A DNA stretch of 64,000 nucleotides from Shewanella maritima. GTDB lineage: Bacteria; Pseudomonadota; Gammaproteobacteria; Enterobacterales; Shewanellaceae. Positions 48,593 to 57,711 of the stretch are shown here, in pieces. The position numbers and the translations under genes are program-made. The first letter of the stretch is position 1, and each line of letters begins with the position of its first letter. The notes below the pieces were generated by a model, which was given only the letters and a program-made list of their open reading frames with translations, was not told where the DNA came from and made no database searches. The stretch is from assembly GCF_004295345.1 (NCBI RefSeq), contig NZ_CP036200.1, forward strand, positions 3,783,501-3,847,500. Reading direction: 5' to 3'.

Positions 48593-48631
48593 TAGACAAA
48601 AAAAGCCATCTCAACTGAGATGGCTTGATGT
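48593..48631 (-). terminator. terminator of queF, possibly also pfaE
   Basis: An 11-bp stem AAGCCATCTCA/TGAGATGGCTT with a very short loop. Seven T follow on the minus strand, so it mainly ends queF; pfaE converges from the other side. Confidence 0.9.
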
Positions 48632-48664
48632 TTATAGCTACTTCTAATTGCTAGTGAACAGCAA

Positions 48665-49519
48665 TTACTGTCTTGCTAAACGTAGGCTTTCTGGCGGCTG
48701 CTCAAAATCAGAGCGGAATGGATTAATGTCTAATCCGCCGCGACGGGTATAGCGAGCATAAACCGTTAACTTGCTGCATTGGCAGTAGCGCTTTAAGTCG
48801 GTAAAGATACGCTCGACGCATTGCTCATGAAACTCGTTATGCTGGCGGAATGAAATCAAATAGCGCAGCAGCTTTTCACGATCAATCTTTGGCCCTTGAT
48901 AGCGGATCATCACGCTGCCCCAATCTGGCTGTGAAGTGATCAAGCAGTTTGACTTCAACAGGTTTGAAGTTAGGGTTTCTGCAACATTTTTACTGTCAGT
49001 ACTGTCTTCAAGATACTCAGGCTTGAAGTCGTAATCGTTCACTTCAATATCTAGCTCATCGATGCAAGTGCCTGGCAGCTCAACAATACGAGACTGTGGG
49101 AAGTGTTTAGGCTCAATGACTTTAACTTTTACCTCGCCTTGAGCGCAATCAGCCAAATCTTTGCTGATGGTTTGCTCTAGCATTTCCACACTGTCGATAC
49201 GAGTTTGGTTAAAGCTATTGAGATACAGCTTAAATGACTTAGATTCAATTAAGTTAACGCTGTTGATATCTAAATAAACATCCATGATGGCAACCATAGG
49301 CTTGCCTTTGGCATTTAGCCAAGACAGCTCATAGCCGGTCCAAATATCTGAGCCATGAAAAGGTAGCTCGCCAGTTAACTCAATGGCATCACGGTTAAGT
49401 TTACGCGGGACCCCTTGCAGCAATGAAGCGTCATATTCAGCGACATAGCCAGTTGATTTACCAAGGGTTAGCTCAGCAAGTTCTGGCGCTTCATTATAAG
49501 GATCGTGATTTTGTGTCAT
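48665..49519 (-). CDS. queF: NADPH-dependent 7-cyano-7-deazaguanine reductase
   Basis: A 284-residue long-form QueF that reduces preQ0 to preQ1 in queuosine biosynthesis. The catalytic cysteine and aspartate are in [15 protein letters not shown] (Cys and Asp seven apart, as in the family). [19 protein letters not shown] and [16 protein letters not shown] are the conserved C-terminal segments. It is divergent from syd, 54 nt apart. Confidence 0.96.
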   Translation of the reverse strand: MTQNHDPYNEAPELAELTLGKSTGYVAEYDASLLQGVPRKLNRDAIELTGELPFHGSDIWTGYELSWLNAKGKPMVAIMDVYLDINSVNLIESKSFKLYLNSFNQTRIDSVEMLEQTISKDLADCAQGEVKVKVIEPKHFPQSRIVELPGTCIDELDIEVNDYDFKPEYLEDSTDSKNVAETLTSNLLKSNCLITSQPDWGSVMIRYQGPKIDREKLLRYLISFRQHNEFHEQCVERIFTDLKRYCQCSKLTVYARYTRRGGLDINPFRSDFEQPPESLRLARQ

Positions 49520-49573
49520 CTAATCGGTTTCCATGTCAAAATATCGCTTTATTATAAACTACGAGTAGCTTAA

Positions 49574-50224
49574 GTGTCTTGTTCATCTGCCTTTGATAAC
49601 TTTTTCAAACAGTATCTAAATGTGTATCAGTCATCATTATCTGAGTTGCCGCGTTATTACCCGCTAGGTGAAGCCTCTCCATGTGTGGCGGATGACGATG
49701 CCGATCTAGATGATGCGGTTTTTTGGCAGCCTCATAAGCGCCAAACTCCAGCTGATTTTGATAATGTCGCTAAGGCGCTTGAGCTTGAATTGCACGTCGA
49801 TATTAATGCCTTTTACGGCCGCTATTATAGCGCGCCGCTAAATTTCACCAGCCCTTGGGGCGAGGGTGAGCTACTGCAAGCCTGGAATCAGCAAGACTTT
49901 GAATATCTACAGCAGAATATGATTGGTCACTTGATGATGAAGCAAAAGCTTAAGCATCAGCCAACCTGGTTTATTGGCGTGCTGGGTGAGGGCGACCAAA
50001 TGCTGACCGTTGATAATTCTGATGGCAGCGTGTGGATTGAAATTCCAGGCGATAAACCTAAGCAGCAGTTAGCCAGCTCAATCGCTGAGTTTATTGAGCA
50101 GTTGCAAGTCATCATTAAACCGCCAGTAGCACCAATTCAGGAACAAGATGTAGTCCATGAGCATCCTGGAATATGGGCAAGAATTAAAATCATGTGGGGC
50201 AATTTAATGGGTCATCAAAAGTAA
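49574..50224 (+). CDS. syd: SecY-interacting protein Syd
   Basis: 216 residues. Segments FYGRYYSAPLNFTSPWGEGE, LLQAWNQQDFEYLQQNMIGH and SDGSVWIEIPGD match Syd, a cytosolic protein that binds SecY and may remove misassembled translocons. The C-terminal extension past residue 190 is variable. The start is GTG at 49574, directly after an in-frame TAA, with GAG 8 nt upstream. Confidence 0.94.
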   Translation: MSCSSAFDNFFKQYLNVYQSSLSELPRYYPLGEASPCVADDDADLDDAVFWQPHKRQTPADFDNVAKALELELHVDINAFYGRYYSAPLNFTSPWGEGELLQAWNQQDFEYLQQNMIGHLMMKQKLKHQPTWFIGVLGEGDQMLTVDNSDGSVWIEIPGDKPKQQLASSIAEFIEQLQVIIKPPVAPIQEQDVVHEHPGIWARIKIMWGNLMGHQK

Positions 50225-50238
50225 GTCGCTAGTGAGTT

Positions 50239-50284
50239 AAAAAAAGTGGGTCAGAGTAAAGTTTACTCTGACCCACTTTTTTAT
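50239..50284. terminator. strong bidirectional terminator
   Basis: A long perfect hairpin centred at 50261 (arms include GTGGGTCAGAGTAAA and its complement), flanked by A-run and T-run. It separates syd from the convergent zinc-ribbon gene. Confidence 0.95.
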
Positions 50285-50301
50285 CTTTACCACTTTTCGG
50301 G

Positions 50302-51075
50302 CTACTGATGATCCCAGGAGATGTTAGATACAATGCGGCAGTTGTCGCAGCGAAAGTGAAACATGTCTAATAGCGGCTCATCTAACAGCCAATCTTTTGA
50401 GCCGCAGCGTGGGCATGGCCGTTGTTTTTCAGTAGCTAGGCTTTCGCCGCCCACTCTATATAAGTAGTAATAAGTAGGGATTTTAGTGAGGTACTCAATA
50501 CGTCCACGTAAATCCCAGCCTCGGCGGAACAGATCGCTTTGATGGCTTGTAAGCTCTTCAAGTGCGGCATATTCCGCTTTGGTTGCTGCAGCCATTTGCA
50601 GTTCGTCACAGGCTTGCCACTCAGTTTGCCACTTGATCACCCGTTTATGATCGCCATTAAAAGTAGCCGGAATGTGATAAAGCGGAATTGGCATTAGACT
50701 ATCGCCACTTCTAAGTGGCGAGCACATATGCACATAGCTGGTGTACAGTACCTGCCAGCTTGGTACTTCGGTGGTTGAAGCTTCTGAGTTTATATCCTGA
50801 CCTATGAACTTTTCACGAGGTGCAAGCAGTTTGGCATCAGTCAGCTCAGTCAATGCTCGCTTAACCCAAGGGCTATTGTGTTTTGGGTGCAGGCTGGTTT
50901 GCTCTGGCATTAGCAAACGCACTTTAAACTCGCCATCATTAAAGGCTACCGCAAATTCACGCCCGAGCACTTGACCATTGGCGCGATAAGCTTCAAGCAG
51001 ATTATTGATTGCTTTTTCTGCCGCTGTGATAGTGGTGTCAGCAAAGCACTCAAATCTTAATTCATAAACAAACAT
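50302..51075 (-). CDS. DUF2310-type zinc-ribbon protein
   Basis: About 257 residues from the ATG (MFVYELRFECFADTTITAAE). The C-terminus holds a zinc ribbon, CPRCGSKDWLLD ... FRCDNCRIVSN, as in DUF2310 proteins of unknown function, possibly nucleic-acid binding. An upstream in-frame ATG at 51111 would overlap the next gene; the start 7 nt after that gene's stop is preferred. It is likely co-transcribed with the small gene upstream. Confidence 0.82.
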   Translation of the reverse strand: MFVYELRFECFADTTITAAEKAINNLLEAYRANGQVLGREFAVAFNDGEFKVRLLMPEQTSLHPKHNSPWVKRALTELTDAKLLAPREKFIGQDINSEASTTEVPSWQVLYTSYVHMCSPLRSGDSLMPIPLYHIPATFNGDHKRVIKWQTEWQACDELQMAAATKAEYAALEELTSHQSDLFRRGWDLRGRIEYLTKIPTYYYLYRVGGESLATEKQRPCPRCGSKDWLLDEPLLDMFHFRCDNCRIVSNISWDHQ

Positions 51076-51082
51076 AGCTGTG

Positions 51083-51406
51083 TTATTCGCTTTTGTTAGC
51101 TTGTGTTTCAAGCTGGCTGATACGCGACTCTAATTGAGAGATATACTCTTGCATGGCATTAACTTGCTTGCTTAGGGCTTCGAGGCTAACGCCAGCGGAT
51201 TTGTCTTTGCTTATTGCTTGTGGTTGTGAGTCTTCAATTCCACGCCATTCTTCTTCAGACATGGCATTAAACTCGCGAATACCTTGAACTATGACTGGCA
51301 TTGGCACATTTGCGCCAACACGACTTTTAATGAGAGCAACATTGGGCTTTTGCCCTTTAAGTGCGATACCTTTTGCGGCAGCAAGTACGTGGTCAATTGG
51401 ACGCAT
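51083..51406 (-). CDS. conserved small protein with C-terminal coiled coil
   Basis: 107 residues. The N-terminal half (RPIDHVLAAAKGIALKGQKP, NVALIKSRVGANVPMPVIVQ) resembles a winged-helix-like segment of KfrA-type proteins. The last 35 residues (LSKQVNAMQEYISQLESRIS) are a heptad coiled coil. Function unknown; sits 8 nt upstream of the zinc-ribbon gene. Confidence 0.75.
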   Translation of the reverse strand: MRPIDHVLAAAKGIALKGQKPNVALIKSRVGANVPMPVIVQGIREFNAMSEEEWRGIEDSQPQAISKDKSAGVSLEALSKQVNAMQEYISQLESRISQLETQANKSE

Positions 51407-51568
51407 GGTTGGTGAAAATCCTTAAAATTTAGCTTAATGACGTTGGCAATTTAACTCACTTAACCTAGGTTAAGATTAATTGTCTTTTAATTTCAACACC
51501 TTAAATAATTGGCATGGATATCGCTTTATAGCGAGCATAGTTGACCATTTTAACAAAAAGGAACTGAG

Positions 51569-51949
51569 ATGAAATCAAAACTATTAGCTTCAATTATTAT
51601 TGCGACCACAACCTTAGGTTTATCAGGCTGTGTATTGAATGTCGGCGATCATAAGTCAGCTAAAAACCATGATTATTGGGAAGTACAACAAGAAAAAAAC
51701 CGCGCTAATTTGACTAAGCTTTCGATGGGAATGACCAAAGAGCAAGTGCTTGTAATTATGGGGACGGCTGATTTCACCGAAGCCTATCTAAGCAATGACG
51801 GAGACGCGAAACAAGAAGTACAAGTTTATTTTTATCGTACACAGTGGACTAAAGGCGACGGTAAGACCACTAAGGATGAATGTACTCCGGTCGTGCTGCG
51901 CGATAACGCGCTCGTTGGCTGGGGCGACAGTGCTTATAAGCAAATATAA
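51569..51949 (+). CDS. DUF3192 lipoprotein
   Basis: 126 residues. A signal peptide ends in the lipobox LSGC (Cys 21). The mature part has KLSMGMTKEQVLVIMGTADF, the SmpA/BamE-like fold core seen in DUF3192 proteins of Shewanella and Vibrio. Lipidation after Gly/Cys suggests an outer-membrane lipoprotein; the function is not known. AAAGGAACTGAG precedes the ATG. Confidence 0.9.
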   Translation: MKSKLLASIIIATTTLGLSGCVLNVGDHKSAKNHDYWEVQQEKNRANLTKLSMGMTKEQVLVIMGTADFTEAYLSNDGDAKQEVQVYFYRTQWTKGDGKTTKDECTPVVLRDNALVGWGDSAYKQI

Positions 51950-51976
51950 GTAAGCAAAAGCTTAAATTAGTAAGGC

Positions 51977-52004
51977 AAGGCCTCGTCATTGACGAGGCCT
52001 TTTA
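51977..52004 (+). terminator. terminator of the DUF3192 gene
   Basis: 11-bp stem AAGGCCTCGTC/GACGAGGCCTT with a 3-nt loop followed by TTT. Confidence 0.9.
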
Positions 52005-52118
52005 CATTGTAAAAAAGTAATTGTTTAAAAAATGTTAAATTGCTAGATTGGATTAATTGAGGGAATTTTAAGCTGTAATTCAAATACTAACTTACTTATA
52101 AATGTAAGGTGAGCGCAT

Positions 52119-52748
52119 ATGTCAGCATTTACATTAGAACAGCTGCGAGCAGTGTATTTAACCGCTGAAGATTTGCGGATTGCTGCGTCTATTATCTACA
52201 ACGCTTATCATGATGATCCTTTCTTTAATGACGTTTTAGGGCAAGGTGACTTGTCTACCTATGAGCAGAAACTAAGGGCGGCGATTCGTGAGGAATTAAA
52301 TGAGTTATGGCAACAAGACCAACCTTTAATAGGCTTGTTTGATGGTGAGCGTTTACTTGGGGTGGCTTGTGTGATTACCCAGCAAGTGCCACTTGGTGAA
52401 ACTCGTTACTGGCATTGGCGCTTGAAGATGGTGTTAGGTACTGGCTGGAAGTCGACCCAAAGCATGATCAATAAAGAGGCGTGTATTCTCGAGCAGCTTC
52501 CGTCGGAGAAATGCGGTGTGTTGCAGTTCATTGCATTAAGTCCTGCCGAGCAAAACAAAGGCTTAGGCAGTCGACTAATTCAAGCTGTACAGAGCTGGTG
52601 TGATGAGCAACATGAGTTAGATGGTGTGGGCGTATTTGTCAGTGATCATCGCCATAAACAAATCTTCGTTAAGCAAGAGTTCAGTGCAATTGCCGATGTC
52701 ACTATAGGCAGTGTCCATGGCAGTGTACTTTTCTACAAGAAATCATAG
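52119..52748 (+). CDS. GNAT-family N-acetyltransferase
   Basis: 209 residues. LLGVACVITQQVPLGE is the strand preceding the acetyl-CoA site. LQFIALSPAEQNKGLGSRLI carries the Q-x-x-G-x-G pyrophosphate loop, and the last strand is SVLFYKKS. The substrate cannot be assigned. AAGGTGAG precedes the ATG. It is 8 nt from the downstream Mpo1-like gene and probably in an operon with it. Confidence 0.88.
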   Translation: MSAFTLEQLRAVYLTAEDLRIAASIIYNAYHDDPFFNDVLGQGDLSTYEQKLRAAIREELNELWQQDQPLIGLFDGERLLGVACVITQQVPLGETRYWHWRLKMVLGTGWKSTQSMINKEACILEQLPSEKCGVLQFIALSPAEQNKGLGSRLIQAVQSWCDEQHELDGVGVFVSDHRHKQIFVKQEFSAIADVTIGSVHGSVLFYKKS

Positions 52749-52756
52749 GTAGATTT

Positions 52757-53068
52757 ATGTCTGATAGTCCACGTTACCAAAGTTTTGCCGAGTTTTATCC
52801 CTTTTACTTGTCTCAGCATCAAAACCCAACTTGCAGACGCTTACATTATGTCGGCTCTTTGTTGACGATAGCGGTACTTGCCTGGGTGGTAGTCACAGCA
52901 AGCTGGAGCTATGTATTTGTTTTACCTTTTATTGGTTATGGATTTGCCTGGGTTGGACACTTTTTCTTTGAGAAGAATAAACCTGCTACCTTCACTTATC
53001 CCTGGTATAGCTTTGTTGGTGACTGGGTAATGTTGTGGCAAATGTTAACAAATCGAATTCGAAAATAA
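52757..53068 (+). CDS. Mpo1-like (DUF962) membrane protein
   Basis: 103 residues. SFAEFYPFYLSQHQNPTCRR and RLHYVGSLLTIAVLAW begin the domain, and WVGHFFFEKNKPATF supplies further conserved His/Glu. Two to three membrane segments are evident. Yeast Mpo1 is an iron-dependent dioxygenase of 2-hydroxy fatty acids; the bacterial role is not established. Confidence 0.88.
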   Translation: MSDSPRYQSFAEFYPFYLSQHQNPTCRRLHYVGSLLTIAVLAWVVVTASWSYVFVLPFIGYGFAWVGHFFFEKNKPATFTYPWYSFVGDWVMLWQMLTNRIRK

Positions 53069-53096
53069 TTGAGTATGGATGATCAAACCGTTTGCT

Positions 53097-53114
53097 TGTG
53101 AGATATCTCTTACA
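53097..53114. promoter_or_regulatory. GacA/UvrY-type box for csrB-like RNA 1
   Basis: TGTGAGATATCTCTTACA matches TGTRAG-N6-CTTACA, the GacA/UvrY/VarA activation site upstream of csr/rsm RNAs. It is about 188 nt before the predicted RNA start. Confidence 0.82.
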
Positions 53115-53250
53115 CGCTTGTAGGTCTTTCTATTGACGTGCATCAGTGTTTTAACAATCGTTAAAGTCTTTCTTTATGATTTTATTGGTTTTTTGGTTAA
53201 ATATTTCATTTTTGAAATGTTATTCTTCTGTGAAATGTATGAAAAGCATC

Positions 53251-53278
53251 TTGGACCGACCTCTTAAAGGCGTATGAT
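53251..53278 (+). promoter_or_regulatory. sigma-70 promoter of csrB-like RNA 1
   Basis: TTGGAC and TATGAT separated by 16 nt, placing the start near 53285. Confidence 0.7.
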
Positions 53279-53284
53279 TAACCC

Positions 53285-53690
53285 ATCAAGTTATTACGGC
53301 TCAGGAAGAGCAAATAACTTATTAGCCTTAAAGGAAGGTTGTATTAAGGATGATGGTTTTCAAGGATGAATGCAGGACACGCCCAAGGAACAGGCATGAG
53401 CTCGGTAAATGGATAACCGAAACAAGGATGGGTGTCGTAAGACACAAGGAATAAGGGAAGGATAGCAGGACGCCAAGGAAGACTCAGATGGATTTGAATG
53501 TTCAGTAAATGGATGACTGATCAATGGAATGAAGCTCAATGCTAATGATTAGCAAGGATTTGAGTTAAAAGGGATAGGACACGCTTGGATAGCGATGACG
53601 CACGGATGGTGCAGGGAGCAACAAATTAGCAGGATGGCTAACAAGAAGAAAAACAGGCACAACCTTTCGAGGTTGTGCCTTTTTTATTTG
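53285..53690 (+). ncRNA. csrB: CsrB-type CsrA-sequestering RNA 1
   Basis: A non-coding transcript of about 400 nt with roughly 23 GGA trinucleotides, many as AGGA or ATGGA in predicted hairpin loops or single strands, the CsrA-binding pattern. It ends in a perfect 10-bp terminator (AGGCACAACC / GGTTGTGCCT, then T-run) at 53655-53686. It has a GacA-type box and a good promoter. It would titrate CsrA. Sequence blocks such as GATGGTGCAGGGAGCA recur in the second RNA. csrB versus csrC naming is arbitrary. Confidence 0.88.
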
Positions 53691-53867
53691 TATTGAATAT
53701 TGATGTGGAGTACGTGAGTATAAAACGTAGATCGAGTATTGTAGGAATTAAGCTTTGTTGGCTGTTTTTTGTACAAAGCGTGCTTTGCGGTGTTACAAAT
53801 TCAACAATGTAGTCTAACCTATACTTACTAGTACTTTCGTTTATGTTGCTATATATGACATCTTTCG

Positions 53868-53885
53868 TGTGAGATATATCTCACA
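53868..53885. promoter_or_regulatory. GacA/UvrY-type box for csr-like RNA 2
   Basis: TGTGAGATATATCTCACA is a perfect palindrome matching TGTRAG-N6-CTYACA. A further half-site TGTGAG lies at 53891. It is about 190 nt before the predicted RNA 2 start, the same geometry as RNA 1. Confidence 0.82.
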
Positions 53886-54057
53886 AACCGTGTGAGACAA
53901 CAACAGTTGTTATTGAGTGTTTACACTGTGGTTACGATGTAAGTTATTGTTTTTGTTTATTGTTCTCCTTGTGCACAACAAGCTTATTGTTGAGTTGATG
54001 TTAAAATAGTTTTTCACCCCTGTGATTTTGATACAACTTCTTTACTATATCCACATC

Positions 54058-54412
54058 CAAGGAGCTGGATACACACGGGAATGGGGTGACAGGATGTTCA
54101 CCAAAGGAAAGTGGCGTTAAGCCAGTTAAGGATAAAAGCTTTTTGTCAGGGAGTGAGAGAAAGCGTTAGTTACACCGGAAGTGTAATAAGAAGGATTTTC
54201 AGGGATAGATCTAGGACACGCTTAGGATAGAGCAGGCTCGGTCAATGGAAAACCGAGTAAGAGGGAAGTACGCAAGTACACGGATTTCAAGGAAAGATCA
54301 CGGACAGGGCAGGACGCAACTAGACGCATGGATGGTGCAGGGAGCACGACAATAGCTGGACAGCTTAACAAGAGAATAGAAGGCCGCGATGGAAACATCG
54401 CGGCCTTTCTTT
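54058..54412 (+). ncRNA. csrC: CsrB/CsrC-type CsrA-sequestering RNA 2
   Basis: About 355 nt with roughly 22 GGA motifs and a 12-bp terminator stem (AAGGCCGCGATG / CATCGCGGCCTT) at 54380-54407 followed by T-rich sequence. The -10 region near 54046 (TATATC) has no good -35, which fits activator dependence. It shares blocks with RNA 1, including GATGGTGCAGGGAGCA and GGACACGCTT, so the two look like a tandem duplication. The exact 5' end is estimated. Confidence 0.86.
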
Positions 54413-54441
54413 ATTAAAGTGAGTTTTCGCGAAAAATGAGC

Positions 54442-55353
54442 TTAAATTTGTTGCTCAAATGGACCTAATGCATCACGCATAGCATTAACAAAAGACACCA
54501 ACTCACTTCCCATAAGCGCAAAGTCAGCATCGATTTTTGCTAAAGGATCATCTCCGCCGATATCATCATTACCCGCGCGGAATTCTTCAGAGAACTTAAT
54601 ACGCTTGACACTGGCATCAGATTGAATGACGCAGGCAATAGATTGACCATAGTGCAAAGCAAGTTTGTGAACTTGCTTACCTGTTTCAATATGAGCTAGT
54701 ACTTCATCTTCTTGTAGCACTTGTTGTTTGAATCTAACAATTCCGCCTTCATCTGAATCGCTCTTCAGTTCTGCTTCATCTTGCATTTCAAACGGCATGG
54801 GTGCGCTACCAGCTTTTAACCACTCAGTCAGTGTCGTTTCAATTGGGGTAGCAAAGCTAAGCGGAATAACAGGCAAGCTGCCTAGTGCTTTACGCAGCAA
54901 CGCGAGTAATTCTTCTGCTTTAGCTGCACTTGAACTGTCTATTAAAATCATTTCAAGCTCAGGCATGATTAGTGCGCGCGTTTGACTGCGGCGAGAAAAA
55001 GCCCGTGGAAGCAAAGTGGTGGTGATTTCATCTTTGATGGAGTCTTTTTCTTTTTTGGTCACTTTGCGGTTTTCTGCTGCTTCAATTTCAGCGACTTTTT
55101 CATCAAGGGCTTCTTTAATCACTTGCCCTGGCAGGATTTTCTCTTCTTTCGTTACGCAAATTAAGTGACGGTTCTCTGCGCTATGTACTAGTGCGTCGCC
55201 TTGCTTGCCTAGCGCCTTACTAAAACCGAATTTGCTAATGTCTTGGCTGCTGCAAGGTGAAAAAGTGAAGTCTTGCAAAGCAGTTTCTAACGCTTCGGTT
55301 TCAACGTTGAATGGTTTGTTAAAGCGGTAGAGAGTTAAGTTTTTGAACCACAT
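54442..55353 (-). CDS. rdgC: recombination-associated protein RdgC
   Basis: 303 residues, the family's usual size. [47 protein letters not shown] and [20 protein letters not shown] match RdgC, a ring-shaped DNA-binding protein that limits RecA filament activity. It converges on the csr-like RNAs from the right. Confidence 0.95.
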   Translation of the reverse strand: MWFKNLTLYRFNKPFNVETEALETALQDFTFSPCSSQDISKFGFSKALGKQGDALVHSAENRHLICVTKEEKILPGQVIKEALDEKVAEIEAAENRKVTKKEKDSIKDEITTTLLPRAFSRRSQTRALIMPELEMILIDSSSAAKAEELLALLRKALGSLPVIPLSFATPIETTLTEWLKAGSAPMPFEMQDEAELKSDSDEGGIVRFKQQVLQEDEVLAHIETGKQVHKLALHYGQSIACVIQSDASVKRIKFSEEFRAGNDDIGGDDPLAKIDADFALMGSELVSFVNAMRDALGPFEQQI

Positions 55354-55592
55354 ATATGAGTAACCTAAGTTAAATCAATGAATAGTGCAGCAGTGTACGG
55401 CATGTCATCCAAAGGGTAAACATGCCACGTAGTTGAGAGTGATAGCTGGGTGAGTTTTGTTCAGCCTTTGCTCGTTTGATTATTAGAACAGTGAATGAGT
55501 TATTAGAAGTTAGTCGCCTAATATTGGTGCAGTTTCGGACTTTATTGCGTTTTATTTTGCGTACAGTCACTAAAAAAACACGCTTCACAAAA

Positions 55593-55610
55593 CTGTCATA
55601 AATCTTGAGG
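55593..55610 (+). promoter_or_regulatory. degenerate Pho box upstream of the porin
   Basis: CTGTCATAAATCTTGAGG has one perfect PhoB half-site (CTGTCAT) and a weak second half at the correct 11-bp step. The other part of this 454-nt intergenic region shows nothing further. Confidence 0.5.
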
Positions 55611-55807
55611 TGTTATCTTACTATTTGAAAAATAAGCACTTTGCTTACTGGCTGATTATTTTGCAAACAGCTACTTAAGCAAAAGTGAATTTACTGAAAT
55701 AAATCTGCAATATTCAACGTGCAAACTTGCCGCCGTTCACAGTTCAAAGCGGCGATTTATTTCGCCCTTTACAAGCAAAAAAGACGATAACTCGTCAAAA
55801 GGATGAA

Positions 55808-56746
55808 ATGATGAAAGCGTTAACTAAAACTGTAATTGCTACAGCAATCACTGCTGCAACTATGTCAACTGCCTACGCTGCTGATCCAATCACAGTGTAC
55901 GGTAAGCTAAATGTCACTGCTCAATCTAACGATTACTATGAAGATGGTAAGAACGTTTCTAATACTACCATTCAAAGCAACGCATCTCGTTTTGGTGTAA
56001 AAGGTGCTTTTGAGTTAAGCGATTCATTAGAAGCGTTCTACACTGTTGAATACCAAGTTGATACAGGTAACGCAAGCTCTGATAACTTTACTGCTCGTAA
56101 CCAGTTTGTTGGTTTAAAAGGTAATTTTGGTGCTGTTTCTGTCGGTCGCAATGACACCATGCTTAAAAAGTCGCAAGGTAAAGTTGACCTGTTCAATGAC
56201 TTATCTGGTGACTTAAAGAGTTTGTTCGCCGGTGAGAACCGTATGGCGCAAACTGCAACATACGTGACGCCATCATTCAGCGGTTTCCAAGCGGGTGTAA
56301 CTTATGTAGCTGACGCTGATAGCAAGCAGCAGGAAGAGAATGGCTTCTCTACAGCTGTTATGTACGGTGACTCAGGCCTTAAGAAATCTCCTATCTACGC
56401 ATCTATCGCGTATGATTCAAAAGTAAAAGGCTATGACGTTGCTCGTGCAACTGTTCAAGGTAAAATCGCTGGCTTCAAACTTGGTGGTATGTACCAACAA
56501 GAAGAAAAGCTAAACAGTAACGTTAAGAATAAAGGTTACCTATTAAGCGCAGCTTACAGCATTGATGCTGTAACACTTAAAGCTCAGTTCCAGGACATGG
56601 AAAACAAAGGCGATTCTTGGTCAGTTGGTGCTGATTACAAGTTAGGTAAGCCAACTAAATTGTTCGCTTTCTACACTCACAATACGCCTGAATCTGGTGA
56701 TGACAAAGACAAGTACTTTGGTCTAGGTTTAGAACACAAGTTCTAA
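55808..56746 (+). CDS. Gram-negative porin (possible phosphoporin)
   Basis: About 312 residues. Signal peptide KALTKTVIATAITAATMSTAYA then ADPITVYGKLNVTAQ, typical of OmpC-like 16-strand porins (RFGVKGAFELSDSLEAFYTV; C-terminus FGLGLEHKF ends in Phe). AAAAGG lies 5 nt before the ATG; a second ATG follows immediately. Its position before phoB-phoR-pstS and the Pho-box-like site suggest induction at low phosphate. Confidence 0.9.
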   Translation: MMKALTKTVIATAITAATMSTAYAADPITVYGKLNVTAQSNDYYEDGKNVSNTTIQSNASRFGVKGAFELSDSLEAFYTVEYQVDTGNASSDNFTARNQFVGLKGNFGAVSVGRNDTMLKKSQGKVDLFNDLSGDLKSLFAGENRMAQTATYVTPSFSGFQAGVTYVADADSKQQEENGFSTAVMYGDSGLKKSPIYASIAYDSKVKGYDVARATVQGKIAGFKLGGMYQQEEKLNSNVKNKGYLLSAAYSIDAVTLKAQFQDMENKGDSWSVGADYKLGKPTKLFAFYTHNTPESGDDKDKYFGLGLEHKF

Positions 56747-56764
56747 ATTAATAATTGTCTTGAT

Positions 56765-56789
56765 AAAAAGGGGCTTAGGCCCCTTTTTT
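56765..56789 (+). terminator. porin terminator
   Basis: 10-bp stem AAAAAGGGGC/GCCCCTTTTT with loop TTAG and T-run. Confidence 0.93.
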
Positions 56790-56845
56790 CGTTTTAATGA
56801 TATTAATATGACATATTTTTGGAATTAGTGAGAAAATGCAGTTTA

Positions 56846-56874
56846 CTATCATAAATCTGTAATAAAACTGACCA
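56846..56874 (+). promoter_or_regulatory. Pho box upstream of phoB
   Basis: Three PhoB half-sites at 11-bp steps: CTATCAT (56846), CTGTAAT (56857), CTGACCA (56868). Consistent with autoregulation of phoBR. Confidence 0.78.
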
Positions 56875-56920
56875 ATAATAACCATGTGGCACATTTATAA
56901 CAGAAGCAACAGAAGCGATT

Positions 56921-57610
56921 ATGACAGCTAGGATTTTAATTGTAGAAGATGAAGCAGCAATCCGTGAGATGCTGACATTCGTCATGGAACAGCATGGCTT
57001 TAGCACTGCTGCAGCTGAAGACTTTGATTCAGCAGTTGAGTTATTACAAGAGCCTTATCCAGATTTAATTTTGCTAGATTGGATGTTCCCTGGAGGCAGT
57101 GGTATCCAGCTAGCCAAGCGCTTAAAGCAAGATGAATTTACGCGTCAGATCCCGATCATTATGCTGACTGCTCGTGGCGAAGAAGAAGACAAGGTCAAAG
57201 GCCTTGAAGTCGGTGCGGATGATTACATCACTAAACCCTTCTCTCCAAAGGAGCTTGTTGCTCGTATTAAAGCGGTATTACGCCGCAGTGCACCAACGCG
57301 TTTAGAAGAGGTGATTGATGTTCAAGGCCTGCAACTAGATCCTGTGAGTCATCGCGTTAGCTTTGGTGACAGTGTGCTCGATATGGGGCCGACCGAATTT
57401 CGACTATTGCATTTCTTCATGACTCACCCTGAACGTGTGTACAGCCGTGAGCAGCTTCTAGATAACGTTTGGGGAACCAATGTTTATGTAGAAGATCGCA
57501 CCGTAGATGTACACATTCGTCGTCTGCGCAAAGCCGTCGAAACTGGCGGACACGACAAGCTTATTCAAACTGTTCGAGGAGCTGGTTACCGCTTCTCAAC
57601 CCGTTTATAG
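56921..57610 (+). CDS. phoB: phosphate regulon response regulator PhoB
   Basis: 229 residues. The receiver has [11 protein letters not shown], the phospho-acceptor Asp in [13 protein letters not shown] and the conserved Lys in [13 protein letters not shown]. The OmpR-type winged helix has [15 protein letters not shown] and [20 protein letters not shown]. Activates phosphate-starvation genes through Pho boxes, three of which are in this cluster. Confidence 0.96.
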   Translation: MTARILIVEDEAAIREMLTFVMEQHGFSTAAAEDFDSAVELLQEPYPDLILLDWMFPGGSGIQLAKRLKQDEFTRQIPIIMLTARGEEEDKVKGLEVGADDYITKPFSPKELVARIKAVLRRSAPTRLEEVIDVQGLQLDPVSHRVSFGDSVLDMGPTEFRLLHFFMTHPERVYSREQLLDNVWGTNVYVEDRTVDVHIRRLRKAVETGGHDKLIQTVRGAGYRFSTRL

Positions 57611-57676
57611 CAAACGAGTAGTCATAGGGTAGATATTGGGTTAAGGTGTAGCGCAATATTTACCTAATTATTTTCT

Positions 57677-57702
57677 AAGGGTTGTTACACAACCCTTTTT
57701 TA
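57677..57702 (+). terminator. hairpin with T-run between phoB and phoR
   Basis: 9-bp stem AAGGGTTGT/ACAACCCTT, 3-nt loop TAC, then six T, immediately before the phoR ribosome site. It looks like an intrinsic terminator that could attenuate phoR relative to phoB. Confidence 0.75.
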
Positions 57703-57711
57703 GGTCTGCTT

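Noticed and set aside
53285..54412. Repeated GGA-containing units as a possible CRISPR array
   Set aside because: Units are short and irregularly spaced with no constant repeat or spacer length, and no cas genes are near; the CsrB explanation fits.
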